A stretch of 32,430 nucleotides of DNA from a bacterium (Candidatus Blackallbacteria) CG13_big_fil_rev_8_21_14_2_50_49_14 (lineage in GTDB: Bacteria > Cyanobacteriota > Sericytochromatia > UBA7694), in contig PFGG01000008.1 of the NCBI GenBank assembly GCA_002783405.1, positions 189-32,618 of the forward strand, written 5' to 3'. Positions within the stretch are counted from its first letter, which is position 1; the number at the start of each line of letters is the position of its first letter. Shown piece by piece: positions 1-8,386 of the stretch. A model generated the notes under the pieces. That model had not been told where the DNA came from and did not search any database. It saw only the letters and a program-made list of their open reading frames with translations. The position numbers and the translations under genes were made by a program.

Positions 1-93
1 CAGGTCTTGCCATGAGACAGTTTACCTGCAGCATTCTAAATCCTTTGAATTGGGAGCCGTTTTATAGCACTCCAAAAAGAAAAGCAAGCAAGT

Positions 94-99
94 TATACT
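94..99 (+). promoter_or_regulatory. Candidate -10 box for the urease operon
   Basis: TATACT lies eight bases before the ATG of the first gene, with no clear -35 hexamer and no Shine-Dalgarno sequence between it and the ATG. If used, the transcript would start almost at the start codon, giving a leaderless or near-leaderless mRNA. A promoter further upstream, outside the window, is equally possible. Confidence 0.3.
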
Positions 100-107
100 G
101 AATTACC

Positions 108-1148
108 ATGTTGAAACTTCGCAAAGTCTTTTCTATTTTGGTTGCAGCCCTCTTCTTGCTGGGCCTGGGGGTTCTGCTGTATTTTAACCAGCTGGCAGAC
201 CAAATGCTTTTTTACAAATATGACAAAGCCTGGTGGCAAACTTCGCATCCAGCCAGTTGCACGCCCTACCGCCAAAGCTATTTTGAAGATCTTCGCCCCA
301 AGGCAAGCAGCTCAAAACCGCTTGAACTCAGTTGCGAAGAAGCCCTCAAACTGCCGGCTCAATCGGCCTATGCCCAAACCTCGGATGGGCTCAAAATCCA
401 TTACCGAATTTTTTTCACTCAGCACAAGAAGGCCCCCCTTCTCCTGCATGTTTCAGGCATTACCTCTGACTGGCTGAATGGTGCGCGCTATGTGCCAGCG
501 GCCCAGCGCATGGGTTTTCAACTGGTCACCATGGAAATGCGCAACCACGGCAATTCAGACAATAATGGCCTGGGCACGCGCTATGGCTGCCATGAGTCGG
601 CAGATATTCTGGCTGTGCTCAAGGCTTTGCATGAAAAAGAGCCTGATCGCAAGATCATGCTCTGGGGAACTTCGGGAGCCACCATGGCGATTCTCAATGC
701 CGCAGAGGATTTGAGCAAAGATCCCCTGATTCAGACGATACTGTTGGAAAACCCCATCAGCAGCCTGCGGGATGTCGCTGAAGCCAAAAAACCAGGTTTG
801 CCGCCCTTTGTCTATAATTTTGCGATGGGTATGGCCAGCCTGAAAGGCGGCGTAGATTTTCAGGCCTGTGCCCCCACCGCCCAAGCGCCCAAACTCTTGA
901 AAAAGGTGTGGGTCACTGTTTCGCAAAAAGATCAACTGACTCCTGTTTGGATGGCTCAAAAGATTGTTCAAGCCCTGCCCCAGGGCAGTTTAAAAATGTA
1001 TCCCGAAGGAAACCATGAACGAATTTGGAATGGACAGCCCGAGGCCTACGAAACCGATATACGTCTTCAGGGGCAGCCACTGCCTACGGAATTGATAGAG
1101 CGAGCGAGCTATATCGCTGATGATGCACCTTCAAAACAAGAAAAATAA
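108..1148 (+). CDS. Membrane-anchored alpha/beta hydrolase (S33-like)
   Basis: A 346-residue predicted hydrolase. Residues 8-25 form one hydrophobic segment after a basic start, so the protein is probably anchored in or exported across the inner membrane. The catalytic triad of an alpha/beta hydrolase can be placed: Ser189 in GTSGA, Asp275 in SQKDQLTP and His303 in EGNHER. The nucleophile elbow ends in Ala rather than the usual Gly (G-x-S-x-A). MRNHGNSDN (about 144-152) matches the oxyanion-side RGHGxS region of this fold. It sits 12 bases before ureA on the same strand, so it is probably co-transcribed with the urease genes. The substrate is unknown; an esterase, peptidase or amidase are all possible. 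A role in feeding urea or ammonia metabolism is inferred from position only. Confidence 0.8.
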   Translation: MLKLRKVFSILVAALFLLGLGVLLYFNQLADQMLFYKYDKAWWQTSHPASCTPYRQSYFEDLRPKASSSKPLELSCEEALKLPAQSAYAQTSDGLKIHYRIFFTQHKKAPLLLHVSGITSDWLNGARYVPAAQRMGFQLVTMEMRNHGNSDNNGLGTRYGCHESADILAVLKALHEKEPDRKIMLWGTSGATMAILNAAEDLSKDPLIQTILLENPISSLRDVAEAKKPGLPPFVYNFAMGMASLKGGVDFQACAPTAQAPKLLKKVWVTVSQKDQLTPVWMAQKIVQALPQGSLKMYPEGNHERIWNGQPEAYETDIRLQGQPLPTELIERASYIADDAPSKQEK

Positions 1149-1160
1149 AGGAAACAGAAC

Positions 1161-1463
1161 ATGCGCCTGACCGAGCGAGAAACAGAAAAACTGCTGATTT
1201 TCATGGCCGCTGAACTGGCTCGCAAACGTCAGGCCAGAGGCCTCAAGCTCAATTACCCTGAGGCCAATGCCCTGATCAGTGCCGAAATTTTGGAATGGGC
1301 CCGCGACGGCAAATCCGTAGCCGAAATTGTGCAATTGGGCAGCACCGTTTTAACACGCGCCCAGGTCATGGAAGGCATTCCCGAAATGCTGAGCGAAATT
1401 CAAATCGAAGCCACTTTTCCCGATGGCAGCAAACTGATTACCGTGCATGACCCGATTCGCTAA
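1161..1463 (+). CDS. ureA: Urease subunit gamma
   Basis: The smallest structural subunit of nickel urease, which splits urea into ammonia and carbamate in the cytoplasm. At 100 residues it has the usual gamma-subunit length and runs end to end with the family pattern: [12 protein letters not shown] at the start, LNYPEA near residues 30-36, VMEGIPEM in the middle and the VHDPIR ending. The ATG follows an AAAGGAAA ribosome-binding sequence. It is a separate gene rather than a gamma-beta fusion as in Helicobacter. Gene order then continues with ureB 30 bases downstream. Nothing in the sequence looks degraded, and the assignment is secure. Confidence 0.98.
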   Translation: MRLTERETEKLLIFMAAELARKRQARGLKLNYPEANALISAEILEWARDGKSVAEIVQLGSTVLTRAQVMEGIPEMLSEIQIEATFPDGSKLITVHDPIR

Positions 1464-1493
1464 AATGCCCAGAGAGCCCTTCAAGGAGGAATT

Positions 1494-1844
1494 ATGATTC
1501 CAGGTGAAATTTTCTTCGCCCCCGGCGAGATAGAAATCAACCCCCAGCGCGAAATAACCTCACTCACCGTTTCGCACCAAGGCGATCGCCCGATTCAGGT
1601 AGGCAGCCACAGTCATTTTTTTGAAGTCAACCGCGCCCTGCACTTTGATCGCAAGGCGGCCTACGGCAAACGCCTGAATATTCCAGCGGGTACGGCCATT
1701 CGTTTCGAACCTGGCCTGTGCAGCGAAGTGGAGTTGATTCCCCTGGCAGGAAAACGGATTGTTCAGGGCATGAACGGTTGGGTTTCGGGCTCCCTTGAAG
1801 AAAAACAGGCTGAAGCCTTTGCAAAACTGGAGCAAGCACAATGA
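1494..1844 (+). CDS. ureB: Urease subunit beta
   Basis: The 116-residue beta subunit of urease, which packs on the alpha subunit and helps shape the trimeric assembly. It begins with MIPGEI and contains [11 protein letters not shown] (about 37-47), [14 protein letters not shown] and the GMNGWVSG region, all typical of the family. A near-perfect Shine-Dalgarno sequence (AAGGAGGA) stands just before the ATG, so translation is probably strong and independent of ureA. The stop codon overlaps the ureC start in an ATGA arrangement, a sign of translational coupling. No unusual residues were noticed. Confidence 0.98.
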   Translation: MIPGEIFFAPGEIEINPQREITSLTVSHQGDRPIQVGSHSHFFEVNRALHFDRKAAYGKRLNIPAGTAIRFEPGLCSEVELIPLAGKRIVQGMNGWVSGSLEEKQAEAFAKLEQAQ

Positions 1845-3541
1845 AACTTACCCGTCAGGACTATGCCCGGCTCTATGGCCCCACCACGGGCGACCGGATC
1901 CGTCTGGGAGATACCCAGCTTCTGCTCCGAATTGAGCAAGACCTCAGTACTTACGGCGAAGAAGCCATTTTTGGGGGCGGAAAAGTGATCCGCGATGGCT
2001 TGGCTCAAAGTCAGTTCACACGCGCAGAAGGCAGCCCCGATCTGGTGATTACCCAGGTCGTGATTCTGGATTGGTGGGGAGTCGTCAAAGCAGATCTGGG
2101 CATTCGCGACGGGAAAATCTGCGCGATTGGCAAAGCGGGCAACCCCGATATTCAAGACGGTATTACCCCGGGTCTTGAAATCGGCCCCGGCACTGAAATT
2201 CTGGCCGGAGAGGGCAAAATTTTAACTCCGGGTGGTATCGATGCCCACGTTCATTTTATTTCGCCCCAGCAAGCCTGGGAAGCGCTTTACAGCGGCATTA
2301 CCACCCTGATTGGTGGGGGCACGGGGCCTGCGGAAGGCACCAAGGCTACCACCTGCACGCCCGGCGCCTGGAATCTTTCCCGTATGCTGGAGTCGCTCAC
2401 GGCCTTCCCCTTGAATTTTGGTCTTTTGGGCAAGGGCAACAGCAGCCGGGCAGAAACACTCGAAGAACAGATCCTGGCCGGCGCCATGGGACTAAAACTG
2501 CATGAAGACTGGGGCACCACCCCCAGCGCAATCGATACCTGCCTCTCGGTAGCCGAACGCTATGATGTACAGGTCGCAATTCATACCGATACCCTGAACG
2601 AGAGCGGCTATGTCGAAGATACCCTCAAGGCCATTCAAAATCGGGTGATTCACACCTACCATTCCGAAGGAGCCGGTGGCGGGCACGCCCCCGATATCCT
2701 GCGGGTGCTGGCTTACCCGCATATTCTGCCCAGCAGCACCAATCCCACCATGCCCTATACGGTCAATACCCTCGATGAGCATCTCGATATGCTGATGGTC
2801 TGTCACCACCTCTCGCCTCAGGTACCTGAAGACGTAGCCTTTGCGGAGTCTCGCATCAGAGCCGAAACCATGGGTGCCGAAGATGTCTTGCATGATTTGG
2901 GAGCGATCAGCATGATGTCGAGCGATTCCCAAGCCATGGGACGGGTCGGTGAAGTCATTCTGCGCACCTGGCAGACCGCCCATAAAATGAAAGTTGAACG
3001 CGGCCCCCTGCCCGGCGATGGCGACGATGACAATCTGCGCATCAAACGCTACCTCGCCAAATACACGATCAATCCGGCCTTGACCCACGGAATTGCCGAT
3101 CATGTTGGCAGCATCGAAGTGGGCAAACTGGCCGATCTGGTGCTCTGGCAGCCTGCCTTTTTTGGCGTCAAACCTGAGATCATCCTCAAAGGGGGCATGA
3201 TTGCGGCTTCCTTGATGGGAGATCCCAACGCCAGCATCCCCACTCCCGAACCCTTACGTTACCGCCCCATGTTTGCGGCTTTTGGTGCTGCCCGTGATCA
3301 GACCTGTGTGCATTTTGTCTCCCAGGCTGCACTTGCGGGGGGAAACCTGCCCAAGCTGAATCGCCCCTATTTGGCAGTTAAAAACTGCCGCAATCTGCGC
3401 AAAACAGATTTAAAACACAATGATTATCTGCCCAAGCTGGAGGTCAACCCCGAAAGCTATCAGGTGAGCATTGAAGGGCAGATCATCAGCAGCGCGCCCG
3501 CTGAAACCCTGCCGCTTACGCAGAAATACTTTCTTTTTTAG
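1841..3541 (+). CDS. ureC: Urease subunit alpha (catalytic)
   Basis: The 566-residue catalytic subunit, of normal length. All active-site residues are present, each shifted by two from Klebsiella numbering: His136 and His138 (DAHVHF), the carbamylated Lys219 ([10 protein letters not shown]), His248 (IHTDTLNE), His274 ([10 protein letters not shown]) and Asp362 ([10 protein letters not shown]) bind the two nickel ions. Cys321-His322 lie on the mobile flap over the active site. The enzyme should therefore be active if nickel is loaded by UreD, UreE, UreF and UreG, all encoded next to it. The start codon overlaps the ureB stop by four bases, so translation is coupled. No frameshift or missing motif was seen. 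Confidence 0.99.
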   Translation: MKLTRQDYARLYGPTTGDRIRLGDTQLLLRIEQDLSTYGEEAIFGGGKVIRDGLAQSQFTRAEGSPDLVITQVVILDWWGVVKADLGIRDGKICAIGKAGNPDIQDGITPGLEIGPGTEILAGEGKILTPGGIDAHVHFISPQQAWEALYSGITTLIGGGTGPAEGTKATTCTPGAWNLSRMLESLTAFPLNFGLLGKGNSSRAETLEEQILAGAMGLKLHEDWGTTPSAIDTCLSVAERYDVQVAIHTDTLNESGYVEDTLKAIQNRVIHTYHSEGAGGGHAPDILRVLAYPHILPSSTNPTMPYTVNTLDEHLDMLMVCHHLSPQVPEDVAFAESRIRAETMGAEDVLHDLGAISMMSSDSQAMGRVGEVILRTWQTAHKMKVERGPLPGDGDDDNLRIKRYLAKYTINPALTHGIADHVGSIEVGKLADLVLWQPAFFGVKPEIILKGGMIAASLMGDPNASIPTPEPLRYRPMFAAFGAARDQTCVHFVSQAALAGGNLPKLNRPYLAVKNCRNLRKTDLKHNDYLPKLEVNPESYQVSIEGQIISSAPAETLPLTQKYFLF

Positions 3542-3544
3542 GCC

Positions 3545-4000
3545 ATGTTTTTGCGCAAAACCCAGCCCCCGATCAAAGAGCTGCCCCCGCAAACCAAAGC
3601 AGAAGCAGAACTTGTCGTTGAAATTCCGCTGCTGTGTTGGGAGCGGCAGAAAGTGCGCCGCCGCCTGATCGCACCCGATGGTGAAGAATTGCTGCTGGCC
3701 CTGCCAACAGGTACCCAGCTTCACCCCGGCACCCTGCTGGCACGACGTGAGAACCGGGCCTATACGGTGATCGCAGCTCCCGAAGCTGTGCTGGTCTATT
3801 GCCCACCTGACTGGCAGGCCGCTTTGCGTTTTGGCCATTTTATCGGCAACCAGCACCGGGATCTTGAAATCAAAGGCTGCGAAGTTTTGGTTCTGGACGA
3901 TCCCAGCCTGCGGGAACGGCTCGAAAAATTGGGCTTTGCCGTCGAACCCGCGTTGAGACCCTATCATGGCCGCCCTTTAAGTGAATACGCCCATGTCTGA
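3545..4000 (+). CDS. ureE: Urease accessory protein UreE
   Basis: A 151-residue nickel metallochaperone that hands nickel to UreG during urease maturation. The C-terminal half holds HFIGNQHRD (about 97-105), matching the conserved GNxH site whose histidine binds nickel at the dimer interface, followed by DDPSLRERLEKLGF. The protein ends in EYAHV and lacks the long His-rich tail found in Klebsiella UreE, so nickel storage capacity should be low. The ATG lies three bases after the ureC stop, and the preceding pyrimidine-rich sequence has no Shine-Dalgarno motif. Translation therefore probably depends on ribosomes finishing ureC. The N-terminal half is less conserved, as is common in this family. 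Confidence 0.93.
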   Translation: MFLRKTQPPIKELPPQTKAEAELVVEIPLLCWERQKVRRRLIAPDGEELLLALPTGTQLHPGTLLARRENRAYTVIAAPEAVLVYCPPDWQAALRFGHFIGNQHRDLEIKGCEVLVLDDPSLRERLEKLGFAVEPALRPYHGRPLSEYAHV

Positions 4001-4655
4001 AGCGAAAGCAGCCAGATCTCAAGCCCTCCTTCGGAGAGCCCTGATTCTACAACAGATTTTTGATTCCCAGTTTCCCCTGGGGGGGTTTGCCCATTCCAAC
4101 GGTCTGGAGGCCTATACAACTGAGCCCCCGACCCCAGATTTTCTGTTGGCCCTGCTGGAAAATCACCTGCGCCAGGGAGGGCTCTGGCTGGAGTTAAGTG
4201 CCCTCAGTCTGGTCTACCGGGGAGACGATCCCGAAACGCTGTCCGCCGAGATCAGCGCCTGGAAAAGCACACCTGGCGCGTATCTTTCCAGTCTTGCCCT
4301 GGGCAAACGCCTGAAAAAAATGGCGCTGCGTTTCTGGAAAAAAGATCTCCCCAAGCTCACCGCCCCCCATTTTTGCCTGCTCATCGCCTGCCTGGGACAG
4401 GCGCTTGAATTGCCCCAGGCCGAACTTGCAGCCGCCTATGCCCAAAACCAGTTACAGGGAATGCTTTCAGCCTGCACCCGCTGCTTGGCATTCAGCCCTG
4501 AACAGGCCCAGGAAATTCTGATTCAATTGCAGCCCAGCATCGCAGAAACCGTTCCCCGCAGCCTTGAGCAGCCGTTTTTGCGCGCCGGCATGCCGGCCTT
4601 GGATTTGCGTGGACATCAACAGCAATATTTGTATTCACGGCTCTTTCAATCGTGA
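3993..4655 (+). CDS. ureF: Urease accessory protein UreF
   Basis: About 220 residues, the usual UreF length. UreF joins UreD on the apo-urease and gates GTP-dependent nickel delivery by UreG. The signature DSQFPLGGFAHSNGLEAY lies near the N-terminus, and the C-terminal region (residues LDLRGHQQQYLYSRLF) is typical. Two starts are possible: a GTG at 3981, which overlaps ureE by 20 bases and has no ribosome-binding sequence, and the ATG at 3993, which overlaps by eight. The ATG is chosen because it is the better codon; the difference is four residues. The gene continues the ureABCEFG order and is followed 18 bases later by ureG. Confidence 0.95.
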   Translation: MSEAKAARSQALLRRALILQQIFDSQFPLGGFAHSNGLEAYTTEPPTPDFLLALLENHLRQGGLWLELSALSLVYRGDDPETLSAEISAWKSTPGAYLSSLALGKRLKKMALRFWKKDLPKLTAPHFCLLIACLGQALELPQAELAAAYAQNQLQGMLSACTRCLAFSPEQAQEILIQLQPSIAETVPRSLEQPFLRAGMPALDLRGHQQQYLYSRLFQS

Positions 4656-4673
4656 TCGACAAGGAGAAGGCAT

Positions 4674-5297
4674 ATGACCGTCAAAATTGGCGTAGGAGGC
4701 CCTGTCGGCAGTGGCAAAACCGCCCTGCTGGAAAAGCTCTGCAAAGCCCTGCGCGAAACCTACCAGTTGGCTGTGATCACCAATGATATCTATTGCTATG
4801 AAGATGCAGAAATTCTGGTCAAGGCCCAAGCGTTAAGCGCCGAGCGGATTCGCGGCGTGCGTACCGGCGGCTGCCCCCACACTGCCATTCGTGAAGATCC
4901 CAGCATCAACCAGGAAGCTGTCGATGAAATGCTGGAGACCATGCCCGAGCTTGAGATTCTGCTGCTCGAATCCGGCGGAGACAATCTCGCTTCCTCATTC
5001 AGCCCTGAACTCGTCGATGTTTCGATTTTCGTGATTGATGTCAGCGGGGGCGATAAAATTCCCCGCAAAGGCGGCCCCGGTATTACCCGCTCAGATCTGC
5101 TGGTGATCAATAAAACCGATCTGGCTCCTTTCGTGGGGGCCGATCTTGAGGTTATGGCCCGCGATGCCCAGCAACAACGCGGAACCGCCCCCTTCTGTTT
5201 TACCAATCTCAAAACAGGTGAAGGCTTAGAAAAGATTATCGCCTGGATTGAAGCTGACGTTCTGTTTAAACCCACACGAGGCGAGCCATGGGATTGA
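4674..5297 (+). CDS. ureG: Urease accessory GTPase UreG
   Basis: A 207-residue SIMIBI-class GTPase that couples GTP hydrolysis to nickel insertion into urease. The P-loop GPVGSGKT is at residues 9-16, the nickel-binding Cys67-Pro68-His69 motif sits in [18 protein letters not shown] follows at about 99-105, and the base-recognition motif NKTD is at 146-149. The ATG is preceded by AAGGAGAAGG, a strong ribosome-binding sequence. The 3' end overlaps the nickel permease gene by ten bases. All functional motifs are intact and the family assignment is certain. Confidence 0.98.
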   Translation: MTVKIGVGGPVGSGKTALLEKLCKALRETYQLAVITNDIYCYEDAEILVKAQALSAERIRGVRTGGCPHTAIREDPSINQEAVDEMLETMPELEILLLESGGDNLASSFSPELVDVSIFVIDVSGGDKIPRKGGPGITRSDLLVINKTDLAPFVGADLEVMARDAQQQRGTAPFCFTNLKTGEGLEKIIAWIEADVLFKPTRGEPWD

Positions 5298-5959
5298 TCG
5301 AGGTGCTGCTGCTGGGTCTGGCATTGGGAATCAAACATGCCCTGGAACCCGACCATCTGATCGCTGTCAGCACCCTGCTGGGCCAGGAAGGCCAAATTTT
5401 GCCGGCCTTGCGAATGGGTGCCTGGTGGGGTCTGGGACACAGCACCACGCTGGCCTTGGGAATTGGCCTGCTGTTTATGCTCAAACTCCCCCTTCGAGCC
5501 CATCACCTGCTTTATTTTGAATTGCCAGTGGCGCTGATGCTCGTATTTTTAGGGCTCAAAACACTCCTGAAGCTCTCGCCGGGAGGCTCTGCTCTGCTCT
5601 TTCACCAACATGGGCGCTGGGTACATGTTCATGCTCTCAACCAGCAGGGCCTGCCTGAAGCCCAAGTGCGCAATCAGCTCCAGGGTTTTGGCATTGGGCT
5701 GATCCATGGTTTGGCGGGCAGCGGTGCGATGGCGCTTTTTCTGGCAGCCCAACTGGCCGATTGGAGACAGGTGCTGCTGTATACCCTCAGTTTTGGCTTG
5801 GGCAGTCTCTTGGGCATGACCTTGGTCTCCTGTGGCATGGCCCTGCCTTTTCTGGCCACCCGTCAAAAACCCCTGCTTCACGCAGGGCTGAGTCTTTTAA
5901 CCGCCCTGCTCAGTTTGGGATTGGGTGGAGAAATTCTCTGGGCCCTGCTCCATGCATAG
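5288..5959 (+). CDS. ureH: Nickel permease, NiCoT/UreH-like
   Basis: A 223-residue integral membrane protein with about six hydrophobic segments. Residues 17-23 read HALEPDH, the HX4DH signature of NiCoT nickel/cobalt permeases, and the later segments WGLGHSTTL (47-55) and [14 protein letters not shown] match the conserved His/Ser/Gly motifs of that group. It resembles the short UreH proteins of Bacillus urease clusters more than the longer HoxN/NixA type. It most likely imports nickel for the urease. The gene overlaps ureG by ten bases and ureD by eight, so it is an integral part of the operon. Cobalt transport cannot be excluded from sequence alone. Confidence 0.88.
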   Translation: MGLIEVLLLGLALGIKHALEPDHLIAVSTLLGQEGQILPALRMGAWWGLGHSTTLALGIGLLFMLKLPLRAHHLLYFELPVALMLVFLGLKTLLKLSPGGSALLFHQHGRWVHVHALNQQGLPEAQVRNQLQGFGIGLIHGLAGSGAMALFLAAQLADWRQVLLYTLSFGLGSLLGMTLVSCGMALPFLATRQKPLLHAGLSLLTALLSLGLGGEILWALLHA

Positions 5960-6749
5960 TCAGCTCCAACTTCAATTCAGGCAGTGCCAAGGCCAAACCC
6001 AACTCAAAACAGCCTTTTGCTCGGGGGCACTCAAGGTCTTTCGCCCCTTTCAGATCGGCCCCTATGCGCTTTTGCAAATCAGCAGCAATGCCCCCGGAAT
6101 TCACAATGGCGACAGAATTGAAATAGAGATTGAAGTCGAAGCCGGTGCACAGGTCATTCTGCTCCATCAATCGGCGACCAAACTGCACCCCAAACAGGCC
6201 CCCGAAGCACGTCAGAACATTCAGATCCAAATCGGCCCTGCGGCACATCTTGAATATTATCCAGGCCTGTGTCTGCCCTTTGAAGGCGCCCATTTTTCAC
6301 AGACGATCGAGGTCAGTTTAGCCCCCCAGGCTCAGTTTGGATTCTTCGAAGCCTGGAGTGCGGGTCGTCTGGAGCGGGGAGAGGCCTGGCGTTTTAAACA
6401 GCTCAGCAGCCTGCTCAGAATCAATCAGCAGGAGTTACCCCTCTACCGGGATGCCTTCGAAATCACTGAAAACAGCACCTTGGCAGGTCTGACCGATGGC
6501 TATCCTCTTTGGGCCCATGGCTTCTGGCACGGCTTGCCCAATCCCCCTGCTGCCATGCAGACTCCCCCTGGCGAAGCCACCCTCGCAGGTTGGGGCCCCA
6601 CCCCAAAAGGCAGCCATTATTACCGGGCCTTGAGCAGGAACAGTCTGGCCTTTCAAAAAACAAACCGCGCCTACCTTGAGCAACGCTGGAAACAGTCTGC
6701 AAACCTGTCTATTCCCTGGCAGCGTTATGCCAGTGGCCTGGGGTTTTAA
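5952..6749 (+). CDS. ureD: Urease accessory protein UreD
   Basis: About 265 residues. UreD is the scaffold that binds apo-urease first and recruits UreF and UreG. The pattern of the family is visible: VLLHQSATKLHP (near residues 70-81), a long beta-rich core with LEYYPGLCLPFEGAHFSQ, and AWSAGRLERGE. A GTG at 5925 would add nine residues, but the ATG at 5952 gives an eight-base overlap with the permease, as elsewhere in this operon, and is preferred. UreD is last here, after the permease, whereas many operons begin with it. The TAA stop interlocks with the TAA stop of the convergent HD-GYP gene in a shared TTAA. Confidence 0.92.
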   Translation: MHSQLQLQFRQCQGQTQLKTAFCSGALKVFRPFQIGPYALLQISSNAPGIHNGDRIEIEIEVEAGAQVILLHQSATKLHPKQAPEARQNIQIQIGPAAHLEYYPGLCLPFEGAHFSQTIEVSLAPQAQFGFFEAWSAGRLERGEAWRFKQLSSLLRINQQELPLYRDAFEITENSTLAGLTDGYPLWAHGFWHGLPNPPAAMQTPPGEATLAGWGPTPKGSHYYRALSRNSLAFQKTNRAYLEQRWKQSANLSIPWQRYASGLGF

Positions 6750-7978
6750 GCAGCAAGAACAGGCTCATGCCCTGTGGCAGCCTGCCAACAACCCAAAAGA
6801 TCAGTTGCCACCAACTCAATGATATCGGGGTCCAATTTGGATTTTTTTCCCATATCCCGCAAGATTTCAAGAATTTTTTCAGGGGGCAAAGGCCCCCGAT
6901 AAGGCCGCTCCTGCGCCAAAGCCTGAAAAACATCTGCAACCGCAATAATTCGCGCTTCACGGGAAAGGCTGTTCCGGCGCAAGCCATAGGGATAACCTTC
7001 TCCCGTCAGGGTTTCATGATGAAAGGCTGCCCATTCCGCCACCTTTTCAAGCCCATCAATCTGGCGCAGAATCTGATAACTTTCAAAACTGTGGCGCTTC
7101 ATAATCGCCCGTTCTTTTTCATCCAAAGGCCCCGATTTTTCAAGAATCGAATCGGGAATATTGAGCTTGCCCAAATCATGTAGAAGACCGGCAATTTCAA
7201 GCAAATAACAGGTGTGCTCATCCAGCTTGTCGAGCTTGCCAATATAATGCGCCAGTCGGCCTACCCCCAAAGAGTGGCTGGCCGTAAAGGGGCTTTTGGC
7301 GTCTACAATCCCGGCAAAAAGACGGGCCACTTCTAAAAACTCATAGGGCGTCATTTCACGCTGTAAATGATGTTCTGACATTTCGCGCAAATAGAGGTTC
7401 AAATGCCGCATTTCCAAGGTCAGCCAGAAAAATTCACTGCTTGAAATCTCCAGAAAGACATCCATCAGTTCAGGCTTAAACAGCCGCTTGGCATGTTTTT
7501 TCATGGTTTCCTGTATTTCATAACGGGTCAGTAAAAGATCTTGACCGGCATAATGCGCGGCAAAAGCATCCACGCGATCCACCAGAAAAATCAAATTGGA
7601 GGCATCCTGAGTTTCAGCTGACAAAGGCAATTCTTTCATGCGTTCCCAAAAGGTATGGTGGTGAAGTACAATTTCAGACAAATGCTTAAAAACAGATTGC
7701 TGCTCTAAAAGCGCAAAGCCACGTGTACAGTGGTTGCCGGAATTCTGCCAGTCAAGCTCTTCAATCAGATGGGCATGTTCACGGGTAGAGGAAACACCAC
7801 AATCGTGCAAAAGTCCCGCATGGTAAACCGTATCCAGTTGCTTTTGCCCCCATCCCAGCTTTCGGGCGCATTCAGTGGCCATAAAAGCCACACGTTTACA
7901 ATGCTGGTAATCGTCTACGCCCACCAAATCCAGTGTATCTGAGAGCGCAGATACAATCTGGCGAAAATCTATTTTCAT
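6746..7978 (-). CDS. Tandem HD / HD-GYP domain protein
   Basis: A 410-residue cytoplasmic protein with two HD-type hydrolase modules. The N-terminal module has HAGLLHDCG with His58-Asp59 and a downstream HHHTFWERM. The C-terminal module (about 215-400) is an HD-GYP domain: ASHSLGVGRLAHYIG, LLHDLGKLNIP with His267-Asp268, and HHETLTGEGYPYGL with the GYP at 328-330. HD-GYP proteins usually hydrolyse cyclic di-GMP, or related dinucleotides, using a two- or three-metal centre, and the needed residues look intact. No receiver or sensor domain and no membrane segment are present, so the N-terminal HD may act as the sensor or regulator. An AAGGA sequence lies about 12 bases before the ATG. The partner processes are unknown. 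Confidence 0.92.
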   Translation of the reverse strand: MKIDFRQIVSALSDTLDLVGVDDYQHCKRVAFMATECARKLGWGQKQLDTVYHAGLLHDCGVSSTREHAHLIEELDWQNSGNHCTRGFALLEQQSVFKHLSEIVLHHHTFWERMKELPLSAETQDASNLIFLVDRVDAFAAHYAGQDLLLTRYEIQETMKKHAKRLFKPELMDVFLEISSSEFFWLTLEMRHLNLYLREMSEHHLQREMTPYEFLEVARLFAGIVDAKSPFTASHSLGVGRLAHYIGKLDKLDEHTCYLLEIAGLLHDLGKLNIPDSILEKSGPLDEKERAIMKRHSFESYQILRQIDGLEKVAEWAAFHHETLTGEGYPYGLRRNSLSREARIIAVADVFQALAQERPYRGPLPPEKILEILRDMGKKSKLDPDIIELVATDLLGCWQAATGHEPVLAA

Positions 7979-8386
7979 CAGCAGCCAAATCCTTAAAAAA
8001 GTTTTGTCAAAATCTAATTTCTAAGACAACAAATCCTGTTCTGCGCTTCAATTTTTAAAGCAAACCAGGCCAAGGAGTTGTTTTTTAATAGCTGTGACAC
8101 AGGAGCAATTACAGGGTTAGTGAAAATAATTATAAATGAGAAGGGCTCCAATTTACAGGACTTCACTGCATATTTAAGGCAAAATTGTTGCAAATATCAC
8201 ACAAGCGTCACATTAATAGAACTCACCCCTTAAATCCAGTCCGCAGAAAGGCCTGAAGCCAGAGCTGAGAAAAGAGCAAAGCAGTCTGCTCTGACCCTTC
8301 GGAAAAAAGCGAAAATCTGCTACCATGTGAAAACACCCTGAATACCATTACACAATTTCTGACGCGTACCATCATAAGGAGCAGGC
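7979..8386. other. Intergenic region between divergent genes
   Basis: 408 bases without a credible gene, distinctly A+T-rich in its left two thirds. It must hold the promoters for the HD-GYP gene (leftward) and the permease gene (rightward). A perfect TTGACA (minus strand, 8010-8005) has no good -10 box at the right distance. On the minus strand TATAAT occurs at 8134-8129. On the plus strand, TTCGGA, a 17-base spacer and TGCTACCAT near 8300-8329 form a weak promoter candidate. No convincing hairpin, riboswitch or repeat was seen. Confidence 0.5.

Noticed and set aside
1-107. Nickel riboswitch or leftward promoter upstream of the urease operon
   Set aside because: Only about 107 bases are visible. 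TGCTATAAA on the minus strand (69-61) could be a leftward promoter, but no gene is in view to support it and no riboswitch fold was seen.
8121-8250. Possible tRNA or small RNA in the HD-GYP/permease intergenic region
   Set aside because: No cloverleaf, no CCA end and no strong hairpin followed by a T-run were found by eye.
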